From Clostridiaceae bacterium (GTDB lineage: Bacteria; Bacillota; Clostridia; Peptostreptococcales; Peptostreptococcaceae): a stretch of DNA of 12,571 bases. Made by a program: the position numbers and the translations under genes. The stretch covers positions 1 through 12,571 of the forward strand of contig CABIVQ010000071.1 of assembly GCA_902362365.1 (NCBI GenBank). The letters run 5' to 3'. Positions 1 through 7,400 of the stretch are shown here, one piece after another (position 1 is the first letter of the stretch; every line of letters starts with the position of its first letter). The notes beneath the pieces were generated by a model. The model saw only the letters and a list, made by a program, of their open reading frames with translations, ran no database searches and was not told where the DNA came from.

Positions 1-86
1 TTTCTATAGGGGGAATATGTTTTGTGGTGAAACTATTGTAATCCCTATCGGGGTCGAGATTCAAATATAAATAAGTTAACAAAACG
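1..86 (+). repeat. Left copy of an 86-bp inverted repeat (upstream of the HAD gene)
   Basis: The first 86 bases recur in reverse complement at 12481-12566 with one difference (G at 38 here; the equivalent base of the right copy is A). Homology stops exactly at base 86, while the outer edge runs off the window. The copy ends 23 bases before the ATG of the HAD gene, so it must be part of that gene's promoter or leader region. It contains GTTTTGT (19-25) and ACAAAAC (79-85), which can pair, and ATAGGG (7-12) and CCCTAT (44-49), which can also pair in a crossing arrangement. No coding frame or known riboswitch consensus was recognised. Confidence 0.9.
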
Positions 87-109
87 TTTAGTTAATCTTG
101 GAGGAAACT

Positions 110-895
110 ATGATAAAACATATATTTTGTGACTTAGATGGGACTCTTTATCACGATGGTATAAGTAAAGAGGATATAAAGGCTATAGAAGATATAGAAT
201 CTAAGGGGGTTAAGTTTCATATAGCAACAGGTAGGGCTTTAAAGCAAGCCTCTAAGATGATTGAAAATAAGCTCAATTTAAATGGATACTATATATGTCA
301 AAATGGAGCATTTGTATATGATAAGAACAAGAATATAGTTTTAAAGGAAGTTATTGATGATTGTTTAGTTGGAAAAGTTATAAATAGATTTAAATCAGAT
401 GATTCATATATTTATGTTATGTATGATGGAAATATAGTTATATCTGGTGGATTAGAAATATTAGATAAGTATGATAAAGAATGTATAATGGATTTAGATT
501 TTTTTAAAAGAGATAAGTATGATAATTTAGTAAGTAATATAGGAATTTTATCTAGAAATATAGATGAATTAGGAAGGATGGAGCTGTACTATAAAAGTGA
601 ATTTGGTGATATTTTAGATGTTTATTTGTCAGGACCACATGTTTTAAGTATGGCACCAAAGCATATATCAAAAGGCAATGGTATAAAACATGTATGTGAT
701 ATATTAGATGTTACTTTAGATGAAGTTGCTACAATAGGAGATTCACCAAATGATATACCAATGTTATATGGATTTAAGTATAGTTTTGCAATGGAAAATG
801 GCAGAAAAGAAGTTAAGGAAAGTGCAAGTTATAGTGCTAAAAGTGTAAGAGATGTAATAGAAATTGTAGGCAAAATAAATGGTGTTGAATATTAA
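110..895 (+). CDS. Cof-type HAD-IIB family phosphatase
   Basis: A 261-residue haloacid dehalogenase-like hydrolase of the Cof/YidA type; these are soluble cytoplasmic phosphatases acting on small phosphorylated metabolites, and the substrate here is unknown. Motif I is DLDGT with nucleophile Asp8 and acid/base Asp10. Motif II is ATGR (Thr40). The C2B cap lies between about residues 80 and 185. The motif III Lys is in SKGNG (Lys188), and motif IV is GDSPND (Asp211, Asp215). Length is normal for the family. An in-frame TTG at 98 would extend the frame, but it overlaps the SD GGAGGA (100-105); ATG at 110 has ideal spacing and begins directly with the core strand. The gene follows the left repeat copy and converges on the next gene with only 8 bases between stop codons. 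Confidence 0.9.
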   Translation: MIKHIFCDLDGTLYHDGISKEDIKAIEDIESKGVKFHIATGRALKQASKMIENKLNLNGYYICQNGAFVYDKNKNIVLKEVIDDCLVGKVINRFKSDDSYIYVMYDGNIVISGGLEILDKYDKECIMDLDFFKRDKYDNLVSNIGILSRNIDELGRMELYYKSEFGDILDVYLSGPHVLSMAPKHISKGNGIKHVCDILDVTLDEVATIGDSPNDIPMLYGFKYSFAMENGRKEVKESASYSAKSVRDVIEIVGKINGVEY

Positions 896-904
896 TTCAA
901 CACC
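881..904. terminator. Bidirectional terminator hairpin between HAD and phospholipase genes
   Basis: A perfect 10-bp stem GGTGTTGAAT/ATTCAACACC (881-890 with 895-904) closes a 4-base loop. The HAD stop codon (TAA, 893-895) is inside it, and the opposite gene's stop codon (904-906) starts at its edge. Flanks are A/T-rich without a clean U tract on the + side; the - side reads ATTTATTTTG. Confidence 0.65.
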
Positions 905-1491
905 TAACCGCAATTTATTAAGGTATAAGATTTAGCTGTATTTGATAATACAGCATCAAGTATATAGTCAACAACGCTGTTACAGACATAATTTGAAAAT
1001 AATAAATCATTCTTATATTCAGTTTTAGATTGGTATTCTAAGTAAATAGAATTAAAGAATTCGCGGAAGCTGTTAGCTTCTATATTATCTCCTTTAAATT
1101 TTCTTAAATCAGTTTCTTTAGCAACAATAGATAGTTCTTTCTCATAAGTAATATGCTTATTCATACTATGAGTCATCTCCCAACGTCTACTATGGGGTAC
1201 GCAGAAGAAATCACATAAAAAATGACATATAACTCCTAATTCTTGGCTGAATTTGCTTATTGAAAAATACTTACTTATACAATCTAAGTTTAGAGTACAT
1301 AAGTATTCTACCTTAGTAAATATCATTTCAAGGGATTCTTCTAAATAGTGCTTCTGTAGTACATATTTTGAAGATATATCAGGTTTTATATTTCCATAAA
1401 TAAAGTTTTTATCGCTTATAAAGAATGATTTATTTTCATTTATATTTTCAACTATAGATTTACCTATTAAAATGTGAGTATTTACAAACAT
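904..1491 (-). CDS. Zinc-dependent phospholipase C family protein
   Basis: A 195-residue protein resembling the Zn_dep_PLPC (phospholipase C/P1 nuclease-like) fold. Candidate metal ligands in family order are His6 (NTHILIG), Asp38 in GNIKPD, His48, the helix motif HFLCD (His90, Asp94), His100 (VPHS) and the late pair His113/Glu117. There is no signal peptide or membrane segment, unlike the secreted clostridial alpha-toxins, and no C-terminal C2 domain, so this is the short cytoplasmic-looking version whose substrate is not established. The start is ATG at 1491 with GAGGTG upstream. It converges on the HAD gene and shares its terminator. The N-terminal Trp typical of mature toxins is absent; enzymatic activity is inferred from spacing of His/Asp residues only. 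Confidence 0.75.
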   Translation of the reverse strand: MFVNTHILIGKSIVENINENKSFFISDKNFIYGNIKPDISSKYVLQKHYLEESLEMIFTKVEYLCTLNLDCISKYFSISKFSQELGVICHFLCDFFCVPHSRRWEMTHSMNKHITYEKELSIVAKETDLRKFKGDNIEANSFREFFNSIYLEYQSKTEYKNDLLFSNYVCNSVVDYILDAVLSNTAKSYTLINCG

Positions 1492-1740
1492 AATTACACC
1501 TCATTAGTTCAACTAAAATTTACTCTACATAATATATGGTTTACTTTAATTAAATATTTATTATAAAGAATAGAAAAATAGTTAATATTTTTTACTATTT
1601 GTTTTTATAGCTAACTTAATAATATCAATAAGTATTATATGATGCAATAAGCAAGAAATTCCAAATAAGTATACAAAATATAAGATACTTACAGATGTAA
1701 TATTAAAATAATAAAGGAATATAATAATTGGAGGTAAAAT

Positions 1741-2307
1741 ATGAAAAAAGTATTGGTGTTTTTGGCAGATGGATTTGAGGAAATTGAAGCAATTTCAGTT
1801 GTTGATGTTCTTAGAAGAGCAGATATAACATGTAATATGTGTACAATAAATGAAGAGTATGTAAGAGGAACTCATAATATTATAATAAAATCAGATTGCC
1901 ATATAGATTCTATTGATGTAAAAGAATATGATGCGGTTGTTTTACCAGGAGGACTACCAGGAGCTGATAATTTAAAAGATAAGAGGGTAGAAGAAATAGT
2001 AAAAAGATTTAATGCAGAAGATAAAATAGTTGCTGCAATTTGTGCAGCTCCAGAAACTTTAGAAGGTTTTGGTGTATTAGAAAATAAAAGCTGTACATCT
2101 TATCCAGGGTTTGTTAAGAATAGAGATAAGGTAAATTATATAGAAGATGAACTTGTTGTGGTAGATAATAATATAATCACAAGCAGAGGACCTGCGACTG
2201 CAACTTTATTTGCTTTGGAGATTTTAAAAGAATTAGGTGAAACAAAGAAATCAGAAGAGATAAAAGAAGGTATGATGGTTAAATTTTATAACCAAGTTAT
2301 AAAGTAA
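1741..2307 (+). CDS. DJ-1/PfpI family protein (putative glyoxalase/deglycase or chaperone-like)
   Basis: A 188-residue single-domain DJ-1 superfamily protein. The nucleophile elbow AAICAAPETL places the reactive Cys at 101, and FEEIE supplies the Glu that aligns with DJ-1 Glu18 (Glu16 here). The position of human DJ-1 His126 is Tyr (TSYPG). LPGG (68-71) and the SRGPATA block (about 168-174) are family landmarks. Members are linked to methylglyoxal handling, oxidative stress and disputed protein deglycation; the precise reaction is not predictable. The start is supported by GGAGG six bases before ATG. It appears monocistronic, with a terminator-like hairpin 25 bases after its stop. Upstream 1492-1740 is AT-rich intergenic DNA holding promoters for this gene and the divergent phospholipase-like gene, but no hexamer pair stands out. 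Confidence 0.92.
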   Translation: MKKVLVFLADGFEEIEAISVVDVLRRADITCNMCTINEEYVRGTHNIIIKSDCHIDSIDVKEYDAVVLPGGLPGADNLKDKRVEEIVKRFNAEDKIVAAICAAPETLEGFGVLENKSCTSYPGFVKNRDKVNYIEDELVVVDNNIITSRGPATATLFALEILKELGETKKSEEIKEGMMVKFYNQVIK

Positions 2308-2331
2308 GTAATAATTATATTAACTTAAAAT

Positions 2332-2370
2332 AGTTGCTTCTATATATACATAATATAAGTAACTTTCTAT
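2332..2370 (+). terminator. Probable terminator of the DJ-1 gene
   Basis: AGTTGCTT (2332-2339) pairs with AAGTAACT (2357-2364) including one G-U pair. After a 2-base bulge, four more A/T pairs extend the stem to a loop of about seven bases. It is followed by TTTCTATTAT, a moderate U tract. Confidence 0.5.
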
Positions 2371-2371
2371 T

Positions 2372-2599
2372 ATGAAATTAGCAGTATTTTCTAGAATTGT
2401 ATTTAAAGAAAATATAAATAAAAATAAAATAATATCATTAATATCATATTTTATAGGGGCTATACTAGCTGTAACAGGTGGAAAATTAGATTTAAGTACT
2501 TTAAGCCCAATAGGTATATTATCAGCAATAGTTGCAATAAAAGGAACTGATAATAAGAAAACTGAAGGTTATACTATAGATTTTCAAAAAATATGCTAA
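2372..2599 (+). CDS. Doubtful small membrane ORF, 75 residues
   Basis: The translation contains two hydrophobic stretches (about residues 22-36 and 46-57) and a polar tail, so it looks like a small membrane protein or a fragment of one. I do not recognise a family. Against it being an active gene: the ATG sits immediately behind a terminator-like hairpin, no Shine-Dalgarno precedes it (the upstream bases are AAGTAACTTTCTATT), and no promoter is evident. In its favour: base composition and amino-acid usage are ordinary, and two plausible hydrophobic segments are unlikely in random frame. It could be the remnant of a longer gene; no upstream frame continuing it was traced. Confidence 0.35.
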   Translation: MKLAVFSRIVFKENINKNKIISLISYFIGAILAVTGGKLDLSTLSPIGILSAIVAIKGTDNKKTEGYTIDFQKIC

Positions 2600-2615
2600 A
2601 AATAGTATATATTAA

Positions 2616-2748
2616 AAATAGGATGTTATAGATAATCTCATGGCGAACGGTTGAAAATATAAATTAGCTGACATTTGCAGCATACTCTCGCTGCATGGAA
2701 GATAATTTATATTTCAACACAAGCCACGGATATTATAACACCCTATTT
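2616..2748. other. 133-nt rod-shaped palindromic element (structured RNA or MITE-like)
   Basis: Four nested stems fold almost the whole stretch. The outer stem 2616-2630 pairs with 2734-2748 with one A-C mismatch. TGGC (2641-2644) pairs with GCCA (2723-2726). TTGAAAATATAAATTA (2651-2666) pairs with 2703-2717, with one bulged A. The tip TGCAGC/GCTGCA (2676-2681 with 2690-2695) closes an 8-base loop. Internal loops are G/C-containing (GAACGG, CGGATAT), unlike a simple terminator. It lies in the gap between the DJ-1 side genes and the convergent radical SAM gene, whose stop codon is 12 bases away, so it would also act as a bidirectional terminator. No known RNA family was recognised. Confidence 0.7.
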
Positions 2749-2759
2749 ATATATACATT

Positions 2760-3701
2760 TTACTCTGCGGTATATTTTGCTCCTTGGAATGTGTTACGTT
2801 CTTTCAACGTAGCATCTATTTGATTTAATACTTCCCATTTTTTTAAACTCCATAAAGGGCCTACAAGATCTTCCCTTTTGCCATCACCAGTAAGTCTATG
2901 GACTATCATTTCTTCAGGAAGAGCCTCAAGTTGATCACATACTAAGTTTATATACTCATCTTGAGTCATAAGCTTTAACATACCATTATCAAGCATTTTT
3001 TCCATAGGAGTATTTTTTATAACATGAAGTAAGTGTATTTTTATACCATCTACACCAAGTCTACCAACGGCTTTAGCAGTTTCCATCATCATATTATAAT
3101 CTTCACCAGGAAGACCATTAATTATATGGACTATTACCTTGATATTCTTAGCTTTTAGCTTCTCAACACCTTCAAGGAAGGTTTGATAATCGTGTCCCCT
3201 GTTTATTAACTTAGAAGTTGAATCATGTATAGTTTGTAGACCAAGTTCAACCCATAAGTTAGTTCTTTCATTAAGTTCTCCTAAATATTCAACTACATCA
3301 TCAGGAAGACAGTCAGGTCTTGTTGAAATAGATAAACCTATAACATCTTCTAATTCTAAAATAGTTTCATATTTTTCCTTTAATACTTCAAGAGGAGCAT
3401 AAGTATTCGTGTAAGCTTGGAAATATCCTATATACTTAGCCTTAGGCCACTTCTTTAGCATCATTTCTCTAATTTCATAAAATTGCTTTATTAAATCATC
3501 CTTAGGATTTCCAGCAAAATCTCCAGAACCTTCCTTACTACAGTAAGTACACCCACCGTAAGTTATCTTTCCATCAATATTTGGGCAAGTGAATCCTGCA
3601 TTTATAGATACTTTAAAGATTTTTTCGCCAAATGTATTTCTAAGGTAGTAATTCCATGTATGATATCTCTTATTGTCAAATGCATATTTAAATTTTGTCA
3701 A
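2760..3701 (-). CDS. TIGR01212-type radical SAM protein (YtqA-like)
   Basis: A radical S-adenosylmethionine protein of about 313 residues. Three Cys ligands for the 4Fe-4S cluster are spaced CX11CX2C (Cys39, Cys51, Cys54 in TCPNIDGK...GGCTYC), the arrangement of the TIGR01212/YhcC-YtqA group, related to the Elp3-like fold. The N-terminal block ending FGEKIFKVSINAGF, the YFQAYTNTYAP segment and WVELGLQT are also typical. Substrate is unknown; tRNA or protein modification is only a family-level guess. A GTG at 3710 opens the frame, but it lies inside the SD AAGGTGA (3707-3713); TTG at 3701 follows that site by five bases and is the more likely start. It is cytoplasmic and monocistronic, with its stop next to the rod-shaped element. 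Confidence 0.9.
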   Translation of the reverse strand: MTKFKYAFDNKRYHTWNYYLRNTFGEKIFKVSINAGFTCPNIDGKITYGGCTYCSKEGSGDFAGNPKDDLIKQFYEIREMMLKKWPKAKYIGYFQAYTNTYAPLEVLKEKYETILELEDVIGLSISTRPDCLPDDVVEYLGELNERTNLWVELGLQTIHDSTSKLINRGHDYQTFLEGVEKLKAKNIKVIVHIINGLPGEDYNMMMETAKAVGRLGVDGIKIHLLHVIKNTPMEKMLDNGMLKLMTQDEYINLVCDQLEALPEEMIVHRLTGDGKREDLVGPLWSLKKWEVLNQIDATLKERNTFQGAKYTAE

Positions 3702-3861
3702 TATTATCACCTTTTCTAATAGTTATTAATTGTAATTATATTAAAGATATATTACCATAAAAAAATTATATATACAAATTAATAAACTATAAATACCTGT
3801 TTCATTATTATCATATACTTTAACGAATGTATATATCTGTACTAAGGGATTATAAATAAAA

Positions 3862-3879
3862 TTAACTAGCACTAGTTAA
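3862..3879. promoter_or_regulatory. Perfect palindrome upstream of the VanW-domain gene
   Basis: TTAACTAG-CA-CTAGTTAA, an 8-bp inverted repeat with a 2-base centre, 18 bases before the TTG start and just ahead of the GGGGGG SD. It could be an operator or a leader hairpin. A TATAAA at 3851-3856 could be the -10 element, but no good -35 was seen. Confidence 0.4.
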
Positions 3880-3897
3880 AGTATTGGGGGGATTAAT

Positions 3898-5457
3898 TTG
3901 GATAAAGAAAAAGATGGGGTAAGTAATCAAGCAGGTGAAAATAAAGATCCTGATTTTAGTGAAAATATCTTTGTAAATGAAGATGAATCTGTAAATGATG
4001 ATAAGCAATTAGATGATGAGGATTTATATGAATCAGAAATAAATAATGAAGTTTCAGAGCAAGATGATAGTGAAGTATCTAATAAAGAAGAATTAAAAGA
4101 AGATAACATTTCTGAAGAAGAGGATATATCAGAAATTGAAAATTTAAGCAATGAAATAAACTCAGAAGAAACTTTAGATGTAAAAGAAAAATCGAATGAG
4201 TCTGATAAAGAAGAAAAACCTAATAAAAGTGGATTTACAAAGAAAAAGAAAATTATCACAGGCGTATGTTTATGCGCAGCACTAATATTAGGAATAGTGG
4301 CTAATAATGTTGTTTCTAAGTATGAAAAGATAGTGTATCCAAGAGCTAAGTTGTATGAAAGTAATATATCAAAACTTGATGAAAATAGCTTAAAAGAGGA
4401 AATAGAAAATGTGAAAAATGATATTGGTAATAGTAAAATAAAAATAGAAACTAAAAATAACAAGTATGATATAAAGTTTAGTGAATTAATAAAAAGTTAT
4501 AATGAAGAAGATCTTACAGAGGAGGCTATGTCTTATGGGAAAGATGGTAATATAATACAACAGTTCGGAATAATAACAATAGGTAAAAGTAGAGATTACA
4601 CATTTGATATAGCTACTGATGATAAAGCTATAAGTGAGTTTGTGAATAAAGTTTATGAAGATAATAGTGAAAGTAGTATAGAACCAAAAGTAGAAATAAA
4701 TGGAGAAGACATCGAAATTATAAAAGGAAAAAATGGAAATGTAGTAGATAAAAATAGTTTGATTGATGAAATAAAATCTACTATAAAAGATTACGATGGG
4801 AAAAATAAAGAAATTAATCTTACTGTAAATTATATAGAAGAAGAGCCTAAGATTAGTATTTCAGACTTAGAAAAGGTTGATACAAAGATATCTAGTTATT
4901 CAACTCAATATGGAACTGGAGGCGGTAGAGGTAAAAATATAGAAGTAGCAACAAGTAAAATAGATGATTTATTATTAATGCCAGGAGAAGAATTTTCTTA
5001 TGAAAATATGGTAGGTCCCGTTTCACAAGAGAATGGATATACATATGCACCAGTAATATCTAATGGAGAATTAGTGCAAGGCATTGGAGGGGGAGTATGT
5101 CAAGTTTCTAGTACAATATATAATGCACAGTTAAAAGCAGGTATACTTCCAACGGAAAGAAGAAATCATTCAAAGGCAGTAAGCTATGTGCCTAGAGGTT
5201 TAGATGCAACTTTAGCATCTGGAAGTATTGATTATAAATTTAAGAATACTTATGATTATCCACTAGTAATAAATACATATACATCAGGTGGAAGAATATA
5301 TATAGAATTTTGGTCTAATAAAAATTCAACGAAAGGTATAACGTATGAGGCAGTAAGTTATGTAAATGGAAAAGTAGCAAATACTTACCTTTATGGGTAT
5401 GATTCTAATAAAAATAGAGTTTATGAAAAACATATAGACACAAGTGTATATAGATAA
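3898..5457 (+). CDS. VanW-domain membrane-anchored surface protein
   Basis: A 519-residue membrane-anchored protein. Residues 1-110 are extremely acidic and Ser/Asn-rich, then basic KKKK (115-118) precedes one transmembrane helix (about 119-139), so the acidic part should be cytoplasmic and the rest outside (type II). Residues 150-310 resemble the peptidoglycan-binding-4 region that normally precedes VanW. The VanW domain follows at about 340-470 with FSYENMVGPV, GGGVCQVSST (Cys401) and ERRNHS. VanW genes occur in some vancomycin-resistance clusters, but the domain is common in clostridia without resistance and its biochemical role is unsettled; no vanHAX genes are nearby. The start is TTG behind GGGGGG (3890s) with 5-6 bases spacing. 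It converges on the DUF308 gene over a strong terminator. Confidence 0.9.
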   Translation: MDKEKDGVSNQAGENKDPDFSENIFVNEDESVNDDKQLDDEDLYESEINNEVSEQDDSEVSNKEELKEDNISEEEDISEIENLSNEINSEETLDVKEKSNESDKEEKPNKSGFTKKKKIITGVCLCAALILGIVANNVVSKYEKIVYPRAKLYESNISKLDENSLKEEIENVKNDIGNSKIKIETKNNKYDIKFSELIKSYNEEDLTEEAMSYGKDGNIIQQFGIITIGKSRDYTFDIATDDKAISEFVNKVYEDNSESSIEPKVEINGEDIEIIKGKNGNVVDKNSLIDEIKSTIKDYDGKNKEINLTVNYIEEEPKISISDLEKVDTKISSYSTQYGTGGGRGKNIEVATSKIDDLLLMPGEEFSYENMVGPVSQENGYTYAPVISNGELVQGIGGGVCQVSSTIYNAQLKAGILPTERRNHSKAVSYVPRGLDATLASGSIDYKFKNTYDYPLVINTYTSGGRIYIEFWSNKNSTKGITYEAVSYVNGKVANTYLYGYDSNKNRVYEKHIDTSVYR

Positions 5458-5494
5458 AAAGTATTACTGGATATATTTCCAGTAATACTTTTTT
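5456..5494. terminator. Strong bidirectional terminator, VanW / DUF308 genes
   Basis: AAAAAGTATTACTGG (5456-5470) pairs perfectly with CCAGTAATACTTTTT (5479-5493) around an 8-base loop; A and T tracts at the foot serve both strands. The last two bases of the VanW stop codon fall in the A tract. Confidence 0.9.
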
Positions 5495-5501
5495 ATATAA
5501 T

Positions 5502-6044
5502 TTATCTAAGACGATTACCCATAGTAAATAGATTTAGTCCTATTATTATTACTATAAATGACATTATAGATGATATAAACTTAGATAAAAATAATGGAGA
5601 TATAATTAAAGTTATACCAAATAAAAATGCAAATATGTTAGATAAACCAAATCTAAAATAAGGATTATTTTTACTTGCAGCAATTTTTAATAACTGATTA
5701 ACCACTAAATATGCACCTATAACAGAAGAAATAAACCCTTGAATCTTTGTAGGAAATATAAATAATAATACTACGAAGAATAAAATAATAGCTTGATTAC
5801 GTTTATGTGGTTTAAGTTCTTCTTTTGAAGCATATCTTGAAAGTTCATTAATGTTTTTTAAGTTCAGGTATGCTATAAATAATAGTGATAGACCTAATAG
5901 CCAAGACACTATTTTGATTCCAAGGTTTTTATATAATAGAGAAAGTGTTCCTAAAACAATTAGAACTAAACCTATTGATATAAATTTAGTAGCATTTTCT
6001 TTTTTATTAACTCCATCAAAGTTGATGTTAAAAAATTGAAACAT
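5502..6044 (-). CDS. DUF308 (HdeD-like) multi-pass membrane protein
   Basis: A 180-residue, strongly hydrophobic protein with about six predicted membrane segments arranged as helical hairpins; the recurring IGL/GAYLVV/IIGLNLF pattern near helix ends is typical of the DUF308/HdeD group. HdeD in E. coli is associated with acid resistance, but for clostridial homologues no function is known. The segment with KPHKRNQ (about residues 78-84) forms a positively charged loop between helices 3 and 4. The start is ATG at 6044 with AGAGGTGA upstream. It is monocistronic and divergent from the DUF606 gene. Confidence 0.75.
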   Translation of the reverse strand: MFQFFNINFDGVNKKENATKFISIGLVLIVLGTLSLLYKNLGIKIVSWLLGLSLLFIAYLNLKNINELSRYASKEELKPHKRNQAIILFFVVLLFIFPTKIQGFISSVIGAYLVVNQLLKIAASKNNPYFRFGLSNIFAFLFGITLIISPLFLSKFISSIMSFIVIIIGLNLFTMGNRLR

Positions 6045-6084
6045 AAATTCACCTCTTTAAAAATACTTATGATTATTTTATAAC

Positions 6085-6111
6085 ATTATAACATAAAATA
6101 GTTAATTTCAA
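6085..6111 (-). promoter_or_regulatory. Probable promoter of the DUF308 gene
   Basis: On the - strand, TTGAAA (6106-6111) is followed after 15 bases by TATAAT (6085-6090), which carries the extended -10 TGT immediately upstream. The short spacer is compensated by the extended -10. The TATAAT ends about 40 bases before the ATG. Confidence 0.5.
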
Positions 6112-6121
6112 AGGACAAGAG

Positions 6122-6166
6122 TAGTAATTAATAGATAGTTTGTATCATAAAATTTATTAATTACTA
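6122..6166. repeat. 11-bp inverted repeat upstream of the DUF606 gene
   Basis: TAGTAATTAAT (6122-6132) and ATTAATTACTA (6156-6166) are perfect reverse complements separated by 23 bases, ending 7 bases before AAGGAGG. It could be an operator pair or a leader hairpin that holds the SD region. Confidence 0.45.
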
Positions 6167-6187
6167 TATTTATAAGGAGGTTTGAAT

Positions 6188-6616
6188 GTGTCTAACATGG
6201 TAGCTATATTTTTCGCAGTGCTTGCTGGCCTCTCTACTACTTTGGAAGCTTTTTTAAATGGAGAATTAGAGAAAAATACTACGGCTCTAATAGCAACTTT
6301 TATTAGTTTAGTTGTAGGAGCATTATTTTTTTTAATAAGTATTTTAATAGCAGGTGATTTTAAAGACTTAATAAAGGTTGGCCCTATAAAACCTATATTA
6401 TTGTTAGGTGGTGTTTTTGGAGGTTTAATAATTTATTTTACAGTAAAGGCCATACCATCATTAGGAGTATCTAATACACTTACATTAATAGTAATTTCTC
6501 AAGTTATATTAGGGTTTATAATTGATAGTGTTATACTAGGAAAAAATACTATACACCTGTATAATTATATAGGTGCAGCATTAATATTTATAGGAGTATT
6601 CTTTATGCTAAATTAG
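6188..6616 (+). CDS. DMT-superfamily (DUF606) half-size membrane protein
   Basis: A 142-residue integral membrane protein with five hydrophobic segments, matching the half-size DUF606 group of the drug/metabolite transporter superfamily. Full DMT transporters have ten helices; DUF606 members are halves that are thought to dimerise, often encoded as a pair, but here only one half is present. The glycine-rich LLLGGVFGGLI in the middle and GAALIFIGVFFM at the end are characteristic. Substrate is unknown. A TTG at 6182 opens the frame, but it is one base after AAGGAGG (6174-6180); GTG at 6188 has a 7-base spacing and is chosen. ATG at 6186 is out of frame and stops at once. The 131 bases downstream hold no clear terminator. 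Confidence 0.8.
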   Translation: MSNMVAIFFAVLAGLSTTLEAFLNGELEKNTTALIATFISLVVGALFFLISILIAGDFKDLIKVGPIKPILLLGGVFGGLIIYFTVKAIPSLGVSNTLTLIVISQVILGFIIDSVILGKNTIHLYNYIGAALIFIGVFFMLN

Positions 6617-6747
6617 ATGCATAAATTACATATTTAATTACTTTTTATAGTAAAGGAAATATAATATATACTTGATTAAAGTAGTTTGACAACTCAGTGA
6701 CTCAAGCAAAGTGAATTTAAACAAATGATAATTGGAGGAGAGTTAGC

Positions 6748-7398
6748 GTGGAAAATAAAAAGTTTGTAATTTCATTTAGTGGTGGAAAAGATAGTGTTTT
6801 AGCTTTACATAGAATGGTAAAAAAAGGATATACCCCAGTAGCGCTTTTAACTACTGTAAAGAAAAATGAAGATGAGTCTTGGACTCATGGGATAAATCAT
6901 GATTTTCTAAAAAAAGTAAGTGAGAGTTTAGGAATAGACCTTATTACTGTAGAGTGTGATGTTAACGAATATGAAAATGAGTTTGAAAGAAAATTATTAG
7001 TAGCAAAGAAAAAGGGTGCAAGTATGTGTGTATATGGAGATATTGATATAGAACATCATAAACAATGGGGAGTAGATAGATGTAATGCAGTTGGTATGGT
7101 TGCAGAGTTTCCTTTATGGCAAGAGTCTAGAGAAAATCTAGTACATGAATTTATTGATAGCGGATTTAAAGCAACCATTAAAAAAGTAAATTTAAATAAT
7201 CTTGGTAAAGATTTCTTAGGTAAGGTACTAACAAGAGAATTAATACAAGAAATAAAAGCAACAGGCTCAGATGCTTGTGGTGAAAATGGAGAATACCATA
7301 CTTTTGTAAGTGATGGACCTTTATTTAAAAATCCTATAAACTTTAAGCAAAGTAAAGTTACTTTAGATGAAAATTATGGACATTTACATATTATTTAA
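6748..7398 (+). CDS. PP-loop ATPase, diphthine-ammonia ligase (Dph6)-like
   Basis: A 216-residue cytoplasmic ATP-pyrophosphatase of the adenine nucleotide alpha-hydrolase superfamily. The PP-loop is SGGKDS (11-16), and the C-terminal signature CGENGEYHTF (177-186) is diagnostic of the Dph6/MJ0570 family. In eukaryotes and archaea the family amidates diphthine on elongation factor 2. Bacterial EF-G is not known to carry diphthamide and most bacteria lack the other Dph enzymes, so the bacterial substrate is unknown; an ATP-dependent amidation or thiolation is an inference. Length is near the archaeal single-domain form. GTG start at 6748 follows GGAGGAGAG. It ends at a strong terminator facing the small gene at 7475-7624. 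Confidence 0.88.
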   Translation: MENKKFVISFSGGKDSVLALHRMVKKGYTPVALLTTVKKNEDESWTHGINHDFLKKVSESLGIDLITVECDVNEYENEFERKLLVAKKKGASMCVYGDIDIEHHKQWGVDRCNAVGMVAEFPLWQESRENLVHEFIDSGFKATIKKVNLNNLGKDFLGKVLTRELIQEIKATGSDACGENGEYHTFVSDGPLFKNPINFKQSKVTLDENYGHLHII

Positions 7399-7400
7399 TA

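Noticed and set aside
2640..2655. TGGCGAACGG followed by TTGA resembles the 16S rRNA segment GGCGAACGGGTGAG
   Set aside because: The likeness is only about a dozen bases, is interrupted, and neither flank resembles rRNA; treated as coincidence.
3927..4463. Open frame of 178 codons on the - strand
   Set aside because: It is the antisense shadow of the acidic, Glu/Asp-rich part of the VanW gene; its Ser/Leu/Phe-rich product is what such codons give in reverse, and it has no SD.
3898..5457. Vancomycin resistance gene cluster
   Set aside because: Only a VanW domain is present; no ligase, dehydrogenase, dipeptidase or VanRS-like pair occurs, and VanW domains are common in clostridia without resistance.
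5851..6039. 62-codon frame on the + strand
   Set aside because: It lies wholly antisense inside the DUF308 gene, has no SD and no recognisable protein features.
6690..6735. Short hairpins upstream of the Dph6-like gene (CTTGA...TCAAG, AGTT...AACT)
   Set aside because: The stems are only 4-5 bp and match no riboswitch or T-box consensus; no feature claimed.
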